A model generated the notes under the pieces. It worked only from the letters and a program-made list of their open reading frames with translations, had not been told where the DNA came from and did no database searches. From Thermoguttaceae bacterium (GTDB lineage: Bacteria > Planctomycetota > Planctomycetia > Pirellulales > Thermoguttaceae): a stretch of DNA of 46,324 nucleotides. The DNA is taken from assembly GCA_028694795.1 (NCBI GenBank), contig JAQVKF010000005.1, forward strand, positions 1 through 46,324, written 5' to 3'. Positions 27,387-36,204 of the stretch are shown here, piece by piece (positions within the stretch are counted from its first letter, which is position 1; every line of letters begins with the position of its first letter). The position numbers and the translations under genes were made by a program.

Positions 27387-28106
27387 TCAAGATTCCTCCG
27401 GCATCCATTCTTCTAAGATCCGTTGTAATTCCTGTTCCGGTCCCGCCTCGAGCGAACCGCATGCCCAGCACAATCGGCATCCACCACGAGCGATGGTCTC
27501 ATCCGCTTCCCAAAAAATCCGCTCTAAACCAGATGATTGACGAATCTGTTCCTGAAACGGCGCGATAGCGGCAAAATCATCCGGATGCAACGAAAGTCGA
27601 ATCTCCGGGCAGGTAACGACGAAATCCAAAATCGACTCGATTTTTTCGAGCGCGATCGGTGTAGTCCGAGTCAGTTCACGTTGGAGAATTTTACGCGCCA
27701 TCGCGACTGCCACGACAAAAAGCTGTTGTTCCCAATCGTTTCGGACCTCCGAACGCACATTTCGCAATGCCGAGGCCGCTTCGGCCAACGCCGTCACTAC
27801 CGACTCCGGAATCGCGGGGGACGGCGGGTTCGGTTCCCGTACACACCGCGTTGCGGAACCCTCCGTTTCGGTCATTTCGCAAGCCGTCTCAGCCCGCGAT
27901 TTGTCCTCCATTCGTGTTTGTACCGTCTGTTCGGATTCCGAAACAAACGTGGCGATGGGAAGGGGGACAGATCGAGCGATCAAATCGTTCCAACCGACCG
28001 GCTGTGGGGATAACGCCGCGACTTGCCCCTTAGGAATGCGATGAATCGCATCTTCTCGGACAGATGGCTCGGAATCGAAAGTAGATATGTCGGAAGATGA
28101 TGTCAT
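27387..28106 (-). CDS. FliH/YscL-like protein (orphan)
   Basis: A 239-residue soluble protein. The N-terminal 95 residues are variable and polar. The C-terminal half resembles FliH/HrpE/YscL, the regulator of the flagellar or type III export ATPase: a helical region with VVAVAMARKILQREL near 130, a segment like the family's VRLHPDD (EIRLSLHPDDFAAI near 172), and ARGGCRLCWACGSLEAG near 208, which corresponds to the family signature RGGC-x(n)-GxxxA. No other flagellar or secretion gene is in the window, so this copy is isolated. It lies 24 nt downstream of the mlaD-like gene and is probably in its operon. Confidence 0.65.
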   Translation of the reverse strand: MTSSSDISTFDSEPSVREDAIHRIPKGQVAALSPQPVGWNDLIARSVPLPIATFVSESEQTVQTRMEDKSRAETACEMTETEGSATRCVREPNPPSPAIPESVVTALAEAASALRNVRSEVRNDWEQQLFVVAVAMARKILQRELTRTTPIALEKIESILDFVVTCPEIRLSLHPDDFAAIAPFQEQIRQSSGLERIFWEADETIARGGCRLCWACGSLEAGPEQELQRILEEWMPEES

Positions 28107-28130
28107 CGGCAGTGAACCTCGATCGTAGGG

Positions 28131-29243
28131 CTAAAATTTGGTTCCTGGCGTCGGTCGGAACAATCCAGCCGCACCCAACCGCTCTGGATGCCGCGCAAGC
28201 GTATCGGACATAACACGCATATCGGATACAATCGGATCAAGCTTCGCTGTAAGATATTCCACATTCGCCACGGTATCGACCAATTTGTTATACAGTTCCC
28301 GATCGTTGACTAACGCTCCAACCGTCCCCTGACCGTTATTAATTTTTTGCGTCACCTCCGAGATATCGGCAAGCGTTCGATCAGCCGCTTCAAGCGAATT
28401 ATTCAGGCGGCTCAGTGTAACATCACCCTGCCGCATCAGTCCGCTGACTTTGGTATCGAGTCCCACAATGGCGCCATCCGCCGTGGCTAACAAATGATCA
28501 GCATTATCAAGCGATGCCTCAATTCGAGTGGATAGTCGTTTCATCGACTCTCGTGTTTCCGCGATGAGTAGCGGAGCCTGCCGAATCGCTTCCTGAATAT
28601 TTTCAACATTCTCCACGTTTCCCAACAATGTGTTGGCATTTTCAAGCATTTTGTGCAGTAATTCCGTGGTATTCTTCGCCTGACCGAGCATTTCATCAAT
28701 CGAAGCGCGATTTGTGCCCACAATCTGGTTCACGTTAGAAAAGACCTGACGCATTTCATCACTGGTTTTCTCAATTGATTGGAGCGTGTCGGCGACCTGT
28801 CCCTGGATGGACCCCAAAAATGCGATCGGATCGTTATAGTCTATGCCACGAAGCGTATCGCCCTTTTGGAGCGGCTTTTCTTCTTCGTCCATCAAACTTT
28901 TTCGCGTAATATAAATTTCAGAATCACCCATGAGCGGCTTGTTCACCATCGCCTCATCACCCTGGAATACCGCCTTGCCCGGATCGAGATGGACGGTCAA
29001 CAATACCTCGCCTTCCCGCGTGAGCAGCACCTCCGAAATGCGTCCGATACGAATTCCACTTCGAGAAACCGGTGTACCAACCACTACGCCCGGCGCATTG
29101 TGAAAGCTGATATGTACCGTGCCGCCGTCCTTACGCCACTGCATATTTTGATCGGCAAATAAAAACACGAGAACCACCAGAATCACTAGCACCATCAGTA
29201 CCAGTACTCCTAGCCGACGCTTCATCAGACGATCATCTTCCAT
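28131..29243 (-). CDS. MlaD-like MCE-domain lipid transport protein
   Basis: Substrate-binding component of an MCE/Mla-type ABC system that moves phospholipids or other hydrophobic molecules between membranes. A single N-terminal membrane anchor (residues about 9-31) is followed by the MCE domain (about 40-120), with ISFHNAPGVVVGTPVSRSGIRIGRISEV typical of the family. Next comes a long helical region (130-340) with heptad-like SIEKTSDEMRQVFSNVN. 370 residues. It lies 71 nt downstream of the ATPase gene. MlaE permease, MlaB and MlaC partners are absent here, so they may be encoded elsewhere. Confidence 0.87.
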   Translation of the reverse strand: MEDDRLMKRRLGVLVLMVLVILVVLVFLFADQNMQWRKDGGTVHISFHNAPGVVVGTPVSRSGIRIGRISEVLLTREGEVLLTVHLDPGKAVFQGDEAMVNKPLMGDSEIYITRKSLMDEEEKPLQKGDTLRGIDYNDPIAFLGSIQGQVADTLQSIEKTSDEMRQVFSNVNQIVGTNRASIDEMLGQAKNTTELLHKMLENANTLLGNVENVENIQEAIRQAPLLIAETRESMKRLSTRIEASLDNADHLLATADGAIVGLDTKVSGLMRQGDVTLSRLNNSLEAADRTLADISEVTQKINNGQGTVGALVNDRELYNKLVDTVANVEYLTAKLDPIVSDMRVMSDTLARHPERLGAAGLFRPTPGTKF

Positions 29244-29314
29244 GATTCTCGATCCTATTTATCATTTTCTTGGATTTTTATAGTCACACACCCGTCATGC
29301 TAACCATGTTGACG

Positions 29315-30238
29315 CTATCGAAATTTGGTTAGCGTGTGCTTTTTCATGCCGACAAATGGAACATTTTGAACACCGCCAAACGAATCGAATGTCGCTTCGA
29401 TCTCGTCGATACGTCCTTCCGCCTCGCCTCGCACGAAATGCCGAATCCGCGGCGTTTCGCTCGCTTGAAGCGCATCCGGCGTACCGTCAAACATCACCTG
29501 CGATTGGCCTTCCGTAAGTTCTGCAAAGGGACAAAGCATCACCACACGCGTCGCCGCCTTTTTCACCGTCGTCATATCATGCGTTACGACTAAACTCGTA
29601 ACCGGACGGCGTAATCGCGTACGTAAAATCAACTCGTTAATGACGCTGCTCATGACGGGATCCAATCCTGTGGTCGGTTCGTCGTACAGCATCAATTCCG
29701 GTTCGAGTGCGAGCGCACGCGCTAAACCGACACGTTTTCGCATCCCCCCGGAAAGCTCAGCGGGGTGTTTTTTCATCACATTATCCGGATTCAATCCGAC
29801 TTCGATCAAACGATTCGACGCGATTCGATTCATCTCATCCAGCGAAAGTTCCATTCGATGCTGTTCCAGCGGAAATCGCAAATTTTCCGCCACCGTCAGA
29901 CTGTCGAAAAGAGCCGCCTGCTGGAATACGAATCCGTATTGCGTGCGAAGTTTCGCAATTTCCGCACCTTTGACCTTCGATAAATCTTGACCATGGAACA
30001 GTACACGACCACGTGTCGGTTGGAATAATCCGATGGCCAATTTCAACATACATGTTTTGCCGCAGCCACTCTCACCGATAATCGCGAGGCTCTCACCACG
30101 TCGAAGCTCCAACGAAATATCGCGAATGATCGTATGTCGGCCAAAAATGAGCGACACATGGTCATACTGCAACACGATATCGTCGTCGGTTTCCGCCGTC
30201 GAGTCTTGCGTACGATGGGTGTAAGGTGCTACGTGCAT
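29315..30238 (-). CDS. MlaF-like ABC transporter ATP-binding protein
   Basis: ATPase subunit for the MCE system. After a start region of about 20 residues it shows Walker A GESGCGKTCMLK, the Q-loop in YGFVFQQAALFDSL, signature LSGGMRKRVGLARAL, Walker B LMLYDEPTTGLDP and the switch histidine in LVVTHD. The FQQAALFDSLTVAENL and GMRKRVGLARA forms are those of MlaF/Mkl-type ATPases. ATG 30238 (MHVAPYTHR) was chosen for its GGAA site; longer starts at 30250 and 30313 have no binding site. First gene of an ATPase-mlaD-fliH-like run on -. Substrate is not determined by sequence. Confidence 0.88.
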   Translation of the reverse strand: MHVAPYTHRTQDSTAETDDDIVLQYDHVSLIFGRHTIIRDISLELRRGESLAIIGESGCGKTCMLKLAIGLFQPTRGRVLFHGQDLSKVKGAEIAKLRTQYGFVFQQAALFDSLTVAENLRFPLEQHRMELSLDEMNRIASNRLIEVGLNPDNVMKKHPAELSGGMRKRVGLARALALEPELMLYDEPTTGLDPVMSSVINELILRTRLRRPVTSLVVTHDMTTVKKAATRVVMLCPFAELTEGQSQVMFDGTPDALQASETPRIRHFVRGEAEGRIDEIEATFDSFGGVQNVPFVGMKKHTLTKFR

Positions 30239-30839
30239 ATCAGGTTCCATAGGAAAGGCAGAACATAACGCCAAAAAATCGACCAAGATGGTGGTCCAAA
30301 CGCAGTAGAACAAAAAAAACGATTCTTGTCACGGTCAATTTTTCATTTTTTTGGAATTTTGGATTTAGCGGTTTTCCCACACGGATAGGGCAACGGACAA
30401 ACATGCCGCATGAGTTCGCACAATCGGAACGCAAAGGTATTACGTATTTGCCGCTCCCGCGACGCCGTGGATGGGTCGCCGATTGTGGCTTCGTTCCCTG
30501 CATCGGACGACAACGGCTGGCAAAACGGACATCCTACGAAATTGGCTACTCGGTGGTCCGAAAGCGTATCGAAGAATCGTTGGAATACCCTTGCACAGGA
30601 TGGTCGGTCATGCTTACAATGATAGACGTGTAGGCAATGTCTCTCAAGTGCTTGTCCCAACAAGCACTGTGAGTTTCCAATTCCAGTGGATAAGGTGTGG
30701 ATGGCGGTGTTTTTCGTTGCGAAATTGATTCGGATCAAATCGGAACCGTCATTTTTCCTTGGAAATGGAGGACTCCTACGAGCCGCGATTCATTTTTGGT
30801 AAAGAAATTGGTCCCATTATTTCGATTACGGAGAATCCG
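30239..30839. other. Divergent intergenic region, 600 bp
   Basis: It separates the Mla-like genes (-) from the PQQ-repeat gene (+). Overlapping frames occur on both strands between 30343 and 30738. A minus-strand one is cysteine-rich, with HCLHVYHCKHDRPSC and GCPFC. No family, start signal or repeat allows a choice between strands, so no gene is called. Confidence 0.4.
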
Positions 30840-32132
30840 ATGCGACGATCCTTCATATGGACAGGAATGCTGTTTGCCGCGACATTGGTTTTCGGGCTAA
30901 GTACGGCGAACGCGAGCGAAGGTGGCAAATGGTCAGGAATTCGTGGTGCAGACCGCGATGCGATCTCAACGGAAACAGGGCTTTTGCCATCATGGCCAGA
31001 GGGCGGACCGACGAAACAGTGGAGTCTGGAGGGTATCGGTACCGGTTACTCTTCGGTCTCGATTGAGGGTGATTGGCTCTATACGATGGGCGATATAGGT
31101 GATGATCAAATGGTGTTTGGCATCTCGCTTGCCAATCAGAAAATTGTTTGGAAAACAAAAATCGGTCCGAAACATGAAGATGGTTACGGTGGTCCACGTT
31201 GTGTACCAACGATTGATGGCAACGCGATTTATGTGGAAGGTACGGAAGGCGATATCGCTTGTTTGAATCGTGAGACGGGCAAAATCGTATGGTCGCTAAA
31301 TATGCCGAATGATTTTGGCGGCAAAATGATGAGCGGCTGGAAATTTTCCGAATCGCCGACGGTTGATGGCAATTTATGTGTATTCACACCTGGCGTCGAA
31401 AAGGCACTGATGGTCGCGGTCGATAAAAAAACGGGCAAAACCGTTTGGGTGTGCGATGCGGGTGGTGTGAATTTTGGCGAAAAAGGTGGCGATGGGGCCG
31501 GCTATTCATCAATCGTCGTCGCTAAGCTGGCGGGAACACGCCAATATGTCCAATTTTTCGGTCGTGGTTTGATCGGCGTAAATGCCAAAACGGGTAAGTT
31601 GCTTTGGTTCAATAATACAGCGGCCAATGGGGTAGCGAATATTTCCTTCCCGGTCATTGACGGCAATCGTGTTTTCGGCAGCGCGGCGTACAATAGCGGT
31701 TCGGTCATGGTCGAAATCGCCAAAAATGGCGCGAATTTTGAGGCAAAAGAATTGTGGACACTTGGAGCGCGAGATTATTCGAATCACCACGGCGGTTCCA
31801 TCCTAATTGATGGCGTCATTTATGGTGGCGACGGGCAAAACAAGGGAAATCCGACGGCGATTGACGCGGCGACGGGCAAACTGCTCTGGAAAGAGCGTCG
31901 CGCTCCGGCGAACGGTTCGTCCTGCTACCTGTATGCGAATGGCCGATTCTACATTCGATTCCAGGACCACACGATGATGCTCGCGGAGTTAACCCCGGAC
32001 GGATTCAAGGAAGTAAGTCGTTTTACGCCGGAATTCACCGATAACGAAGCGTGGGCCTACCCGGTCATCGTGAAGGGAAAACTTTATTTGCGTACCGAAA
32101 ACGTACTCGAATGTTACGATATCGCTCAATGA
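30840..32132 (+). CDS. Exported PQQ-like beta-propeller protein
   Basis: A 430-residue protein with an N-terminal signal peptide (MRRSFIWTGMLFAATLVFGL, cleavage probably after ANA near residue 23). A mature domain of repeated beta-propeller blades follows. Typical blade motifs are LANQKIVWKTKIG, NRETGKIVWSLNMP, DKKTGKTVWVCDAG, NAKTGKLLWFNN and DAATGKLLWKERR. This is the PQQ-like/BamB-related fold often found in planctomycete periplasmic proteins. Cofactor binding is not shown, and there is no dehydrogenase catalytic pattern. ATG 30840 has GGAG at good spacing; the longer frame has 27 non-signal-like residues. It is followed after 22 nt by the GHMP kinase gene. Confidence 0.88.
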   Translation: MRRSFIWTGMLFAATLVFGLSTANASEGGKWSGIRGADRDAISTETGLLPSWPEGGPTKQWSLEGIGTGYSSVSIEGDWLYTMGDIGDDQMVFGISLANQKIVWKTKIGPKHEDGYGGPRCVPTIDGNAIYVEGTEGDIACLNRETGKIVWSLNMPNDFGGKMMSGWKFSESPTVDGNLCVFTPGVEKALMVAVDKKTGKTVWVCDAGGVNFGEKGGDGAGYSSIVVAKLAGTRQYVQFFGRGLIGVNAKTGKLLWFNNTAANGVANISFPVIDGNRVFGSAAYNSGSVMVEIAKNGANFEAKELWTLGARDYSNHHGGSILIDGVIYGGDGQNKGNPTAIDAATGKLLWKERRAPANGSSCYLYANGRFYIRFQDHTMMLAELTPDGFKEVSRFTPEFTDNEAWAYPVIVKGKLYLRTENVLECYDIAQ

Positions 32133-32154
32133 TTGCGAAGATGGATTTCATGAG

Positions 32155-33930
32155 ATGAAATCGGTATATCACGGTCAATTTTTGGAATTGGACCACGCGC
32201 CGGAAGGGTTCTGTCGTACACTTTGCGAGGCGGGTTACACCGTTGACGTCGCGTGGCGAAAGGCGGAATCGCTCCGCCGAGCTGTTCGTGCCGCGAAACA
32301 AGCGGGACTGACAGCGGCGTTAAAACATGGTGTGGCGATTTTTGTTCCCGGTCGAATCGAGTTATGGGGAAAACATACCGATTATGCCGGCGGCGATTCG
32401 ATTACCTGCGCGACGGATCAGGGGTTTTGTGCCCTGCTGGTCCCCGATTCGGATGATTGGAGTTCCCCATTATCCGATTCGGAGGCGGTGTTGCGGTTAC
32501 ACCGGCTGGATACGGAAGAGGAATGTACGTTGCCGTTAGTCCGTGACTCGATTCCGTCGATTGACTCGCGGATCGAGCAACAACCGTGGATTCGTTACCC
32601 CTGGACGGTCATTCGGCGATTGGTCAAAAATTTCGGTGATTCGTCTGAAAACGGACGACCAGGTGGCGGAACGCTGTTTTTCGAGAGTGATCTTCCCCTC
32701 GCCGCGGGGATGAGCAGTAGTTCCGCGTTCATGATTTTAGTGGCATTGACTCTCATCGAACGAAACCAATGGTGGCAAAGTACGGTATTTACGCAAAATA
32801 TTCCGGATACGTTTGCATTAGCGAATTATTTGGCGTCGGTGGAGAATGGCAGCGATTTTGGAACACTGGCGGGTGATCGCGGTGTGGGAACGAGTGGCGG
32901 CAGTGAGGATCACACGGCGATTTTGCTTTCGAAACGGGGTTTTCTGCGGCGTTATCGGTACGCTCCGGTTCGGTTGGTCGAAGAGGTGGCGTGGCCGATA
33001 GGTTATCGGCTGGTGGTCGGCGTGAGCGGCGTGGTGGCGGAAAAAAGCGGCGCGGTCCGTGAACAGTACAACGCGGCGGCGCGATTGGCGTCGGAGTTGG
33101 CGGTTTGGTGGCGGCGATTGACCGGTCGAATGGAAGATCACCATCTGGGCGCGGCGTTCGAATCACGTTCGACGGTGATGCAGATTTTGTCGGAGGGCTT
33201 ACGCGAACAGCCGTCAATCATATTAAACGAATCGAATCGGCGGCGTTTACTTCGGCGTTTAGAACATTTTGAAGTGGAAAATATCCAATTGATTCCGGCG
33301 GCGATGGCAGCATTTCGAGCGATCAGTCCGCGGTCTGAGATGGCGAATGATTCACGGGTGGATGCCATTTGGAACGATTTAGGTGTCGTGTGTGATCGTG
33401 TGGATTCCGACACCTTTGAGAAACGATTGAGGGTGATTGCAGTCCGTTCCCAGCTCGCGGCGGAGGAACTACTCGAAAATCAGACTCCCGAAACGAGTTT
33501 CTTGGCGGCCTGTGCGTTACGCGATGTTGCAACAGGGCGTCCGGATGGCCTCCCTGTGCTCGACACATTGGACGCGATGTTGCCGATACGCCGAGCGCAA
33601 GAACAGGCCGTGAAAGATATCGAACATCGTGTGGAAACGCGAGCAGAGTGCGGGGAGGTCCATACGAAACGAAGTGAAAACGAGGTGAGCGGTCCACGAG
33701 GGAGGGAGGAGTCGGCGGCGTTTGCGGTGGCGTCGAGCGCGTTTGGCGCGGGCTTCGGAGGAAGCGTTTGGGCCATCGTACCGGAAGCCGCGGTCGCGGC
33801 GTTTAGTGAGCGATGGCTATCGGATTATCGACGTCAATTTCCGCGATATGCCGATGCGGCAACCGTGCTGGTGACGGATGCGGCTCCAGCGGCGATGATT
33901 TTTACGCAGATTTCCACACAATCGCGATGA
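32155..33930 (+). CDS. Galactokinase-like GHMP sugar kinase
   Basis: The N-terminal galactokinase signature is present in a modified form: VPGRIELWGKHTDYAGG, residues 65-80, where family members usually have GEHxDY and this protein has K73. The GHMP ATP loop PLAAGMSSSSAF lies near 180. GTSGGSEDHTAILLSKRG near 245 occupies the place of the usual GGGMDQ segment, with the Asp conserved. The third motif AFGAGFGGSVWAIVP is near 525. At 591 residues it is far larger than typical galactokinases (about 390). The extra length lies N-terminally (about 60 residues) and between the second and third motifs. It follows the PQQ gene by 22 nt. I call it a GHMP sugar kinase with galactokinase-type motifs; the true sugar is unknown. 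Confidence 0.75.
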   Translation: MKSVYHGQFLELDHAPEGFCRTLCEAGYTVDVAWRKAESLRRAVRAAKQAGLTAALKHGVAIFVPGRIELWGKHTDYAGGDSITCATDQGFCALLVPDSDDWSSPLSDSEAVLRLHRLDTEEECTLPLVRDSIPSIDSRIEQQPWIRYPWTVIRRLVKNFGDSSENGRPGGGTLFFESDLPLAAGMSSSSAFMILVALTLIERNQWWQSTVFTQNIPDTFALANYLASVENGSDFGTLAGDRGVGTSGGSEDHTAILLSKRGFLRRYRYAPVRLVEEVAWPIGYRLVVGVSGVVAEKSGAVREQYNAAARLASELAVWWRRLTGRMEDHHLGAAFESRSTVMQILSEGLREQPSIILNESNRRRLLRRLEHFEVENIQLIPAAMAAFRAISPRSEMANDSRVDAIWNDLGVVCDRVDSDTFEKRLRVIAVRSQLAAEELLENQTPETSFLAACALRDVATGRPDGLPVLDTLDAMLPIRRAQEQAVKDIEHRVETRAECGEVHTKRSENEVSGPRGREESAAFAVASSAFGAGFGGSVWAIVPEAAVAAFSERWLSDYRRQFPRYADAATVLVTDAAPAAMIFTQISTQSR

Positions 33931-34110
33931 AATTTGTGGTAACATGACGGTCGTCGCGCGACTCATAGCAGCGTGAATGCCATAAGTTGCTGATAATAGG
34001 AATGTGACCGATGGCGATCTGTGTCGCTAGCGATTGCGGGTGCGTTCCATGATAGAACTATTCTAAATAGCGATTTTAAAGATGTTATGACATATGGAAA
34101 GAAGGTCAAA

Positions 34111-34893
34111 ATGGGTGCGGAATTTCTTCAAAAGCAGTTCGGTTTAGATGGTCAGGTTGCGGTGGTGATTGGTGGAGCGGGCGTGTTGGGTGGAGCTCTC
34201 GGACGAGGAATTGCCGGGGCGGGCGCGAAAATCGTCATCGCCGATATGTTTGAGGAAGGCTGCCAGAAGCGTGTGGCGGAGTTCGCCTCAGAAGGGATCG
34301 AAGCACGGTATGTCGTGGTCGATGTGACGAAACGTGAATCAATTCAGCATTTACTCGACGAAGCGGTCCGTTGGACGGGACGCGTTAATATTTTGGTCAA
34401 TTGCGCGGGTGTGAATGCGGGCACGACATTTTTGGACGCCACGGACGAGGATTGGGATCGTGTGATGACGATCAATTTACGGAGCGTTTTCCAATCATGT
34501 CAGATATTTGCAAAGCATATGGCGGAAAAGGGCAGCGGTTCGATCTTAAATATTGGCAGTGTGACAAGTCATCTTCCTTTGTCGCGGGTATTTGCGTATT
34601 CGGCCTCGAAAGCTGGCGTGGTCAATTTGACACGTAACGTGGCACGAGAGTTTGGCACGCAAGGCGTGCGCTGCAATGCAATCTGTCCGGGCTTTTTCCC
34701 CGCGAAACAAAATCAAAAGCTGTTGGACGCGGAACGCGTCGACAACATTATGCGTCACACGCCGATGAAACGCTACGGTACGCCTGACGAATTGGTGGGC
34801 GCGGCACTTTTATGCTTAGCTCCTGTCGCGGGTTCCTATCTCACCGGTTCGATTGTGAGTGTCGATGGTGGTTTTTCCGCGGCATGGTTCTAG
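34111..34893 (+). CDS. SDR-family oxidoreductase (mannonate/gluconate dehydrogenase type)
   Basis: Classical short-chain dehydrogenase of 260 residues. The cofactor loop is GGAGVLGGALG, D at IADM suggests NAD(H), NCAG is near 93, and the catalytic Ser-Tyr-Lys set is in SVTSHLPLSRVFAYSASKAG. The NAICPGFFPAKQNQKLL and VDGGFSAAWF ends are like the D-mannonate oxidoreductase/gluconate 5-dehydrogenase branch. ATG 34111 has AGAAGG 6 nt upstream; the frame is open 30 codons earlier without a start signal. The TAG stop (34891-34893) is part of the CTAG at the left edge of MITE copy 4. Substrate specificity is inferred and could be another sugar acid. Confidence 0.85.
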   Translation: MGAEFLQKQFGLDGQVAVVIGGAGVLGGALGRGIAGAGAKIVIADMFEEGCQKRVAEFASEGIEARYVVVDVTKRESIQHLLDEAVRWTGRVNILVNCAGVNAGTTFLDATDEDWDRVMTINLRSVFQSCQIFAKHMAEKGSGSILNIGSVTSHLPLSRVFAYSASKAGVVNLTRNVAREFGTQGVRCNAICPGFFPAKQNQKLLDAERVDNIMRHTPMKRYGTPDELVGAALLCLAPVAGSYLTGSIVSVDGGFSAAWF

Positions 34894-35184
34894 GGCGTGT
34901 TCCATATAATCACATAATAAAAACCGATGGCCAAGAATGAAATAATTGCAATCGGGGTGATTTATATCGGTCAATATTGAAGTTTGTGCGTCTAGTAAAA
35001 AGTTTTGGAAGGGGATTTTGAGGGGAAACTTTTTGCAAAAAGTTTCCTCCCGTCGGTTCTTCGCTTCAAAAAAGTTTGACAAAAAAGTATTTTCTACGAA
35101 AATGCACAAACTTTTTTGAACTTTTTACCTGACACTGGTACAGCCGGTCGCTCCGATTGGGGTGGCAACTTGTATGAACACGCC
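34894..35184 (+). mobile_element. MITE copy 4
   Basis: Best-preserved copy. It is flanked by CTAG on both sides (34890-34893, 35185-35188), with ends GGCGTGTTCCATATAATCAC and TTGTATGAACACGCC. It contains the perfect palindrome AAACTTTTTGCAAAAAGTTT (within 35025-35046). The right part shares CTTTTTACCTGAC and GGTACAGCCGGTCGCTCCGA with copies 3 and 5. No coding potential of its own. Confidence 0.85.
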
Positions 35185-35502
35185 CTAGTTGTAAGCGACC
35201 GTACTCGGCGAACTCACGGCACGGTTTGACCGAGTGTGTCACACCACCATCTGGCAAAAAATTTTGGGTGGAGGGCCGGAACCACCCCCTTTTACTATAC
35301 GTTGGTGCTACCGCTTCGCACGACACACTTTTTACTATACGTTGGTGTTGCCGCCTCGCACAGCGATTGCGGGCATCACCGACATGGTTTGCCTGACGTT
35401 GGCCATACCAGCGTCTAATCACAAGTCCTCCCAGACTTACGGTCTGCTAACGGATACACCTGACCCCATATCGATATATCCACTTCAAAAGGAGAGCCTA
35501 CG
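35185..35502. repeat. Repeat-rich gap downstream of MITE copy 4
   Basis: No gene. It has a tandem pair of TTTTACTATACGTTGGTG (starting near 35290 and 35330), a relative of the ACCTGACG repeat, then CCTGACGTTGGCCATACCAG near 35395. The pair lies between GC-rich connectors that contain GCTACCGCTTCGCAC and GTTGCCGCCTCGCAC, so the unit is about 40 bp. The end of the gap provides AAAGGAGA for the next gene. Confidence 0.55.
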
Positions 35503-36072
35503 ATGGAATATCTTCTCCCGTTTATAGTGGTGCTCTACGCCATATTGAGCATCGTCGGCAATCTGAAAAAAACGCGTAAAAAGGCACAAACAGAAAAAAG
35601 GCAGAGTCACGTGCAGCGCAAGGCTCGTCCACCCCGTTCGGAGACACTCGACACCGACGGCCCTCCGAACGAATCGGAAGTCGAACGGCAGATACGGCTG
35701 TTTCGTGAACAAAAACAGCGTGCGCAGCAGTCCTCCGCCCCCTCCGTGTCCACGAGGCCATATGCGGAATCCGCGGCACGTCAAAGTGACAAACGGAAAA
35801 AAACTGCGTCGTATTCCACACAGGCTCGTTCGACGCCACCCGCTTTACCGCCAACCACCGCGTCCACTCCCTCGCAATCCAGCGGTACAATGACATCGAA
35901 TATCGCATTTGCCGAGGACGTCACGCGCACCACGGCGCAGGCGATCCCGTCCGTTTCACCGACGGCAACTACACCGCTCATCACTGCGGCGGATGTTACC
36001 GAAATGCTTCACGACCGCCAGAGTGTAGCCCGTATTTTCGTCTTGAATGAGGTTTTCCGTCGTCCGTGGTGA
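35503..36072 (+). CDS. Membrane-anchored protein of unknown function
   Basis: 189 residues. One N-terminal hydrophobic segment (about residues 3-18, LLPFIVVLYAILSIVG) is followed by a basic cytoplasm-type stretch (KKTRKKAQTEKR) and a long Ser/Thr/Pro/Gln-rich disordered region (about 40-150). The ordered C-terminus contains VTEMLHDRQSVARIFVLNEVFRRPW. A short conserved-looking tail of this kind is familiar from uncharacterised planctomycete proteins, but no function can be given. AAGGAGA lies about 8 nt before the ATG. The prepilin-peptidase-like gene follows on the same strand. Confidence 0.65.
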   Translation: MEYLLPFIVVLYAILSIVGNLKKTRKKAQTEKRQSHVQRKARPPRSETLDTDGPPNESEVERQIRLFREQKQRAQQSSAPSVSTRPYAESAARQSDKRKKTASYSTQARSTPPALPPTTASTPSQSSGTMTSNIAFAEDVTRTTAQAIPSVSPTATTPLITAADVTEMLHDRQSVARIFVLNEVFRRPW

Positions 36073-36084
36073 GGCTCATTCCTT

Positions 36085-36180
36085 TGGGCCGAAAATATCG
36101 GATTGGAAACCCATTGGAAGCGATTTTTAACGTAAAATCGAACTTCAATATAGAATGGGATTGGTACGAACAGGTACCAG
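36085..36180 (+). repeat. Possible decayed copy of the dispersed hairpin repeat
   Basis: AAGCGATTTT...TAAAATCG near 36118-36140 resembles the hairpin core of copies A and B read on their minus strand. It is preceded by an ATTGGAAACCCATTGG block comparable to their AAACTTGGCC. Similarity is patchy and no longer open in frame. Confidence 0.3.
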
Positions 36181-36204
36181 TTTTTGGGAAGTAGGGATAT
36201 CAAT

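Noticed and set aside
30343-30738. Cysteine-rich minus-strand frame between the Mla-like and PQQ genes
   Set aside because: A plus-strand frame over the same bases is equally open; there is no start signal or recognisable family for either.
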